Shown here: positions 63,903 to 64,000 of the stretch, piece after piece
Layout of the letters: each line of letters begins with the position of its first letter
How positions within the stretch are numbered: the first letter of the stretch is position 1
DNA from: HGM04593 sp045636125
GTDB taxonomy: Bacteria > Bacteroidota > Bacteroidia > Bacteroidales > Bacteroidaceae
Reading direction: 5' to 3'
Assembly (NCBI GenBank): GCA_045636125.1
Contig: JAZTWX010000010.1
Span: forward strand, 147,884-211,883
DNA length: 64,000 bases
Program-made: the position numbers and the translations under genes
The notes under the pieces: generated by a model
Seen by the model: only the letters and a program-made list of their open reading frames with translations
Told to the model about the DNA's origin: nothing
Database searches by the model: none

Positions 63903-64000
63903 GGAGTAATTTCCCGTTTTTACCTTCAGCTTCGAATAAATATCATTTTTGTACGCATAAATCCTTTATGCAGCCCGACAACATTCTAAATATGCTCCAA

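Overview
The window comes from a chromosome of the order Bacteroidales, probably Prevotellaceae or a close gut/oral relative such as Muribaculaceae. The evidence is promoters of the Bacteroidetes type (TTTG, 18-20 nt, TAnnTTTG), no Shine-Dalgarno signals, a DUF4292 lipoprotein, glycine-lipid genes, a myo-inositol-phosphate synthase, and a giant secreted glycosidase with a Prevotella-like C-terminal tail. Genus cannot be settled from the sequence alone.

Layout. (1) 1-16309, + strand: a surface-polysaccharide locus with a polymerase fragment, GT2, GT4 and WbsX-type glycosyltransferases, three acyltransferase-3 membrane proteins, two sugar/lipid-kinase-like proteins and, at the end, an FNT-family channel. 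It is a mosaic. GC-richer 'backbone' genes (3262-4248, 4701-6023, 10956-16309) are interrupted by AT-rich inserts whose edges carry scars: two truncated copies of the 5' end of the next glycosyltransferase, a decayed glycosyltransferase and a 13-bp inverted repeat. (2) 16378-18015, - strand: an ABC-F ATPase. (3) 18275-29540, + strand: a 2487-residue secreted GH20 + GH33 glycosidase, a 54-residue orphan protein, a 96-bp tandem-repeat block, two unknown envelope proteins and a lipoamide dehydrogenase. (4) 29657-35534, + strand: inositol-phosphate synthase, then the arginine operon argR-GNAT-argG-argC-argD. (5) 35591-41714, - strand: EnvC-like protein, DUF4292 lipoprotein, TPR protein and dUTPase, then the glycine-lipid pair glsB/glsA. 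(6) 41854-56508, - strand: a transcription/translation block read as rpsU, xer recombinase, hpf, tRNA-Thr, tRNA-Tyr, tRNA-Gly, tRNA-Thr, tuf, tRNA-Trp, secE, nusG, rplK, rplA, rplJ, rplL, rpoB, rpoC. (7) 56708-60570, - strand: malate dehydrogenase, waaA and gltX. (8) 60814-63839, + strand: a PgpH-like c-di-AMP phosphodiesterase and a shortened DUF2851 protein. The last 160 bases hold a hairpin that may be a terminator or an insertion-sequence end.

How the genes fit together. The first 16 kb builds and decorates a surface glycan. The GH20/GH33 protein attacks host-type glycans (sialic acid and N-acetylhexosamines). The remainder is conserved housekeeping whose order closely matches the E. coli tRNA-tufB-secE-nusG-rpl-rpoBC region. 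The most unusual part is the polysaccharide locus, where cargo genes appear to have been added repeatedly just at the start codons of conserved glycosyltransferases, leaving short stubs behind.
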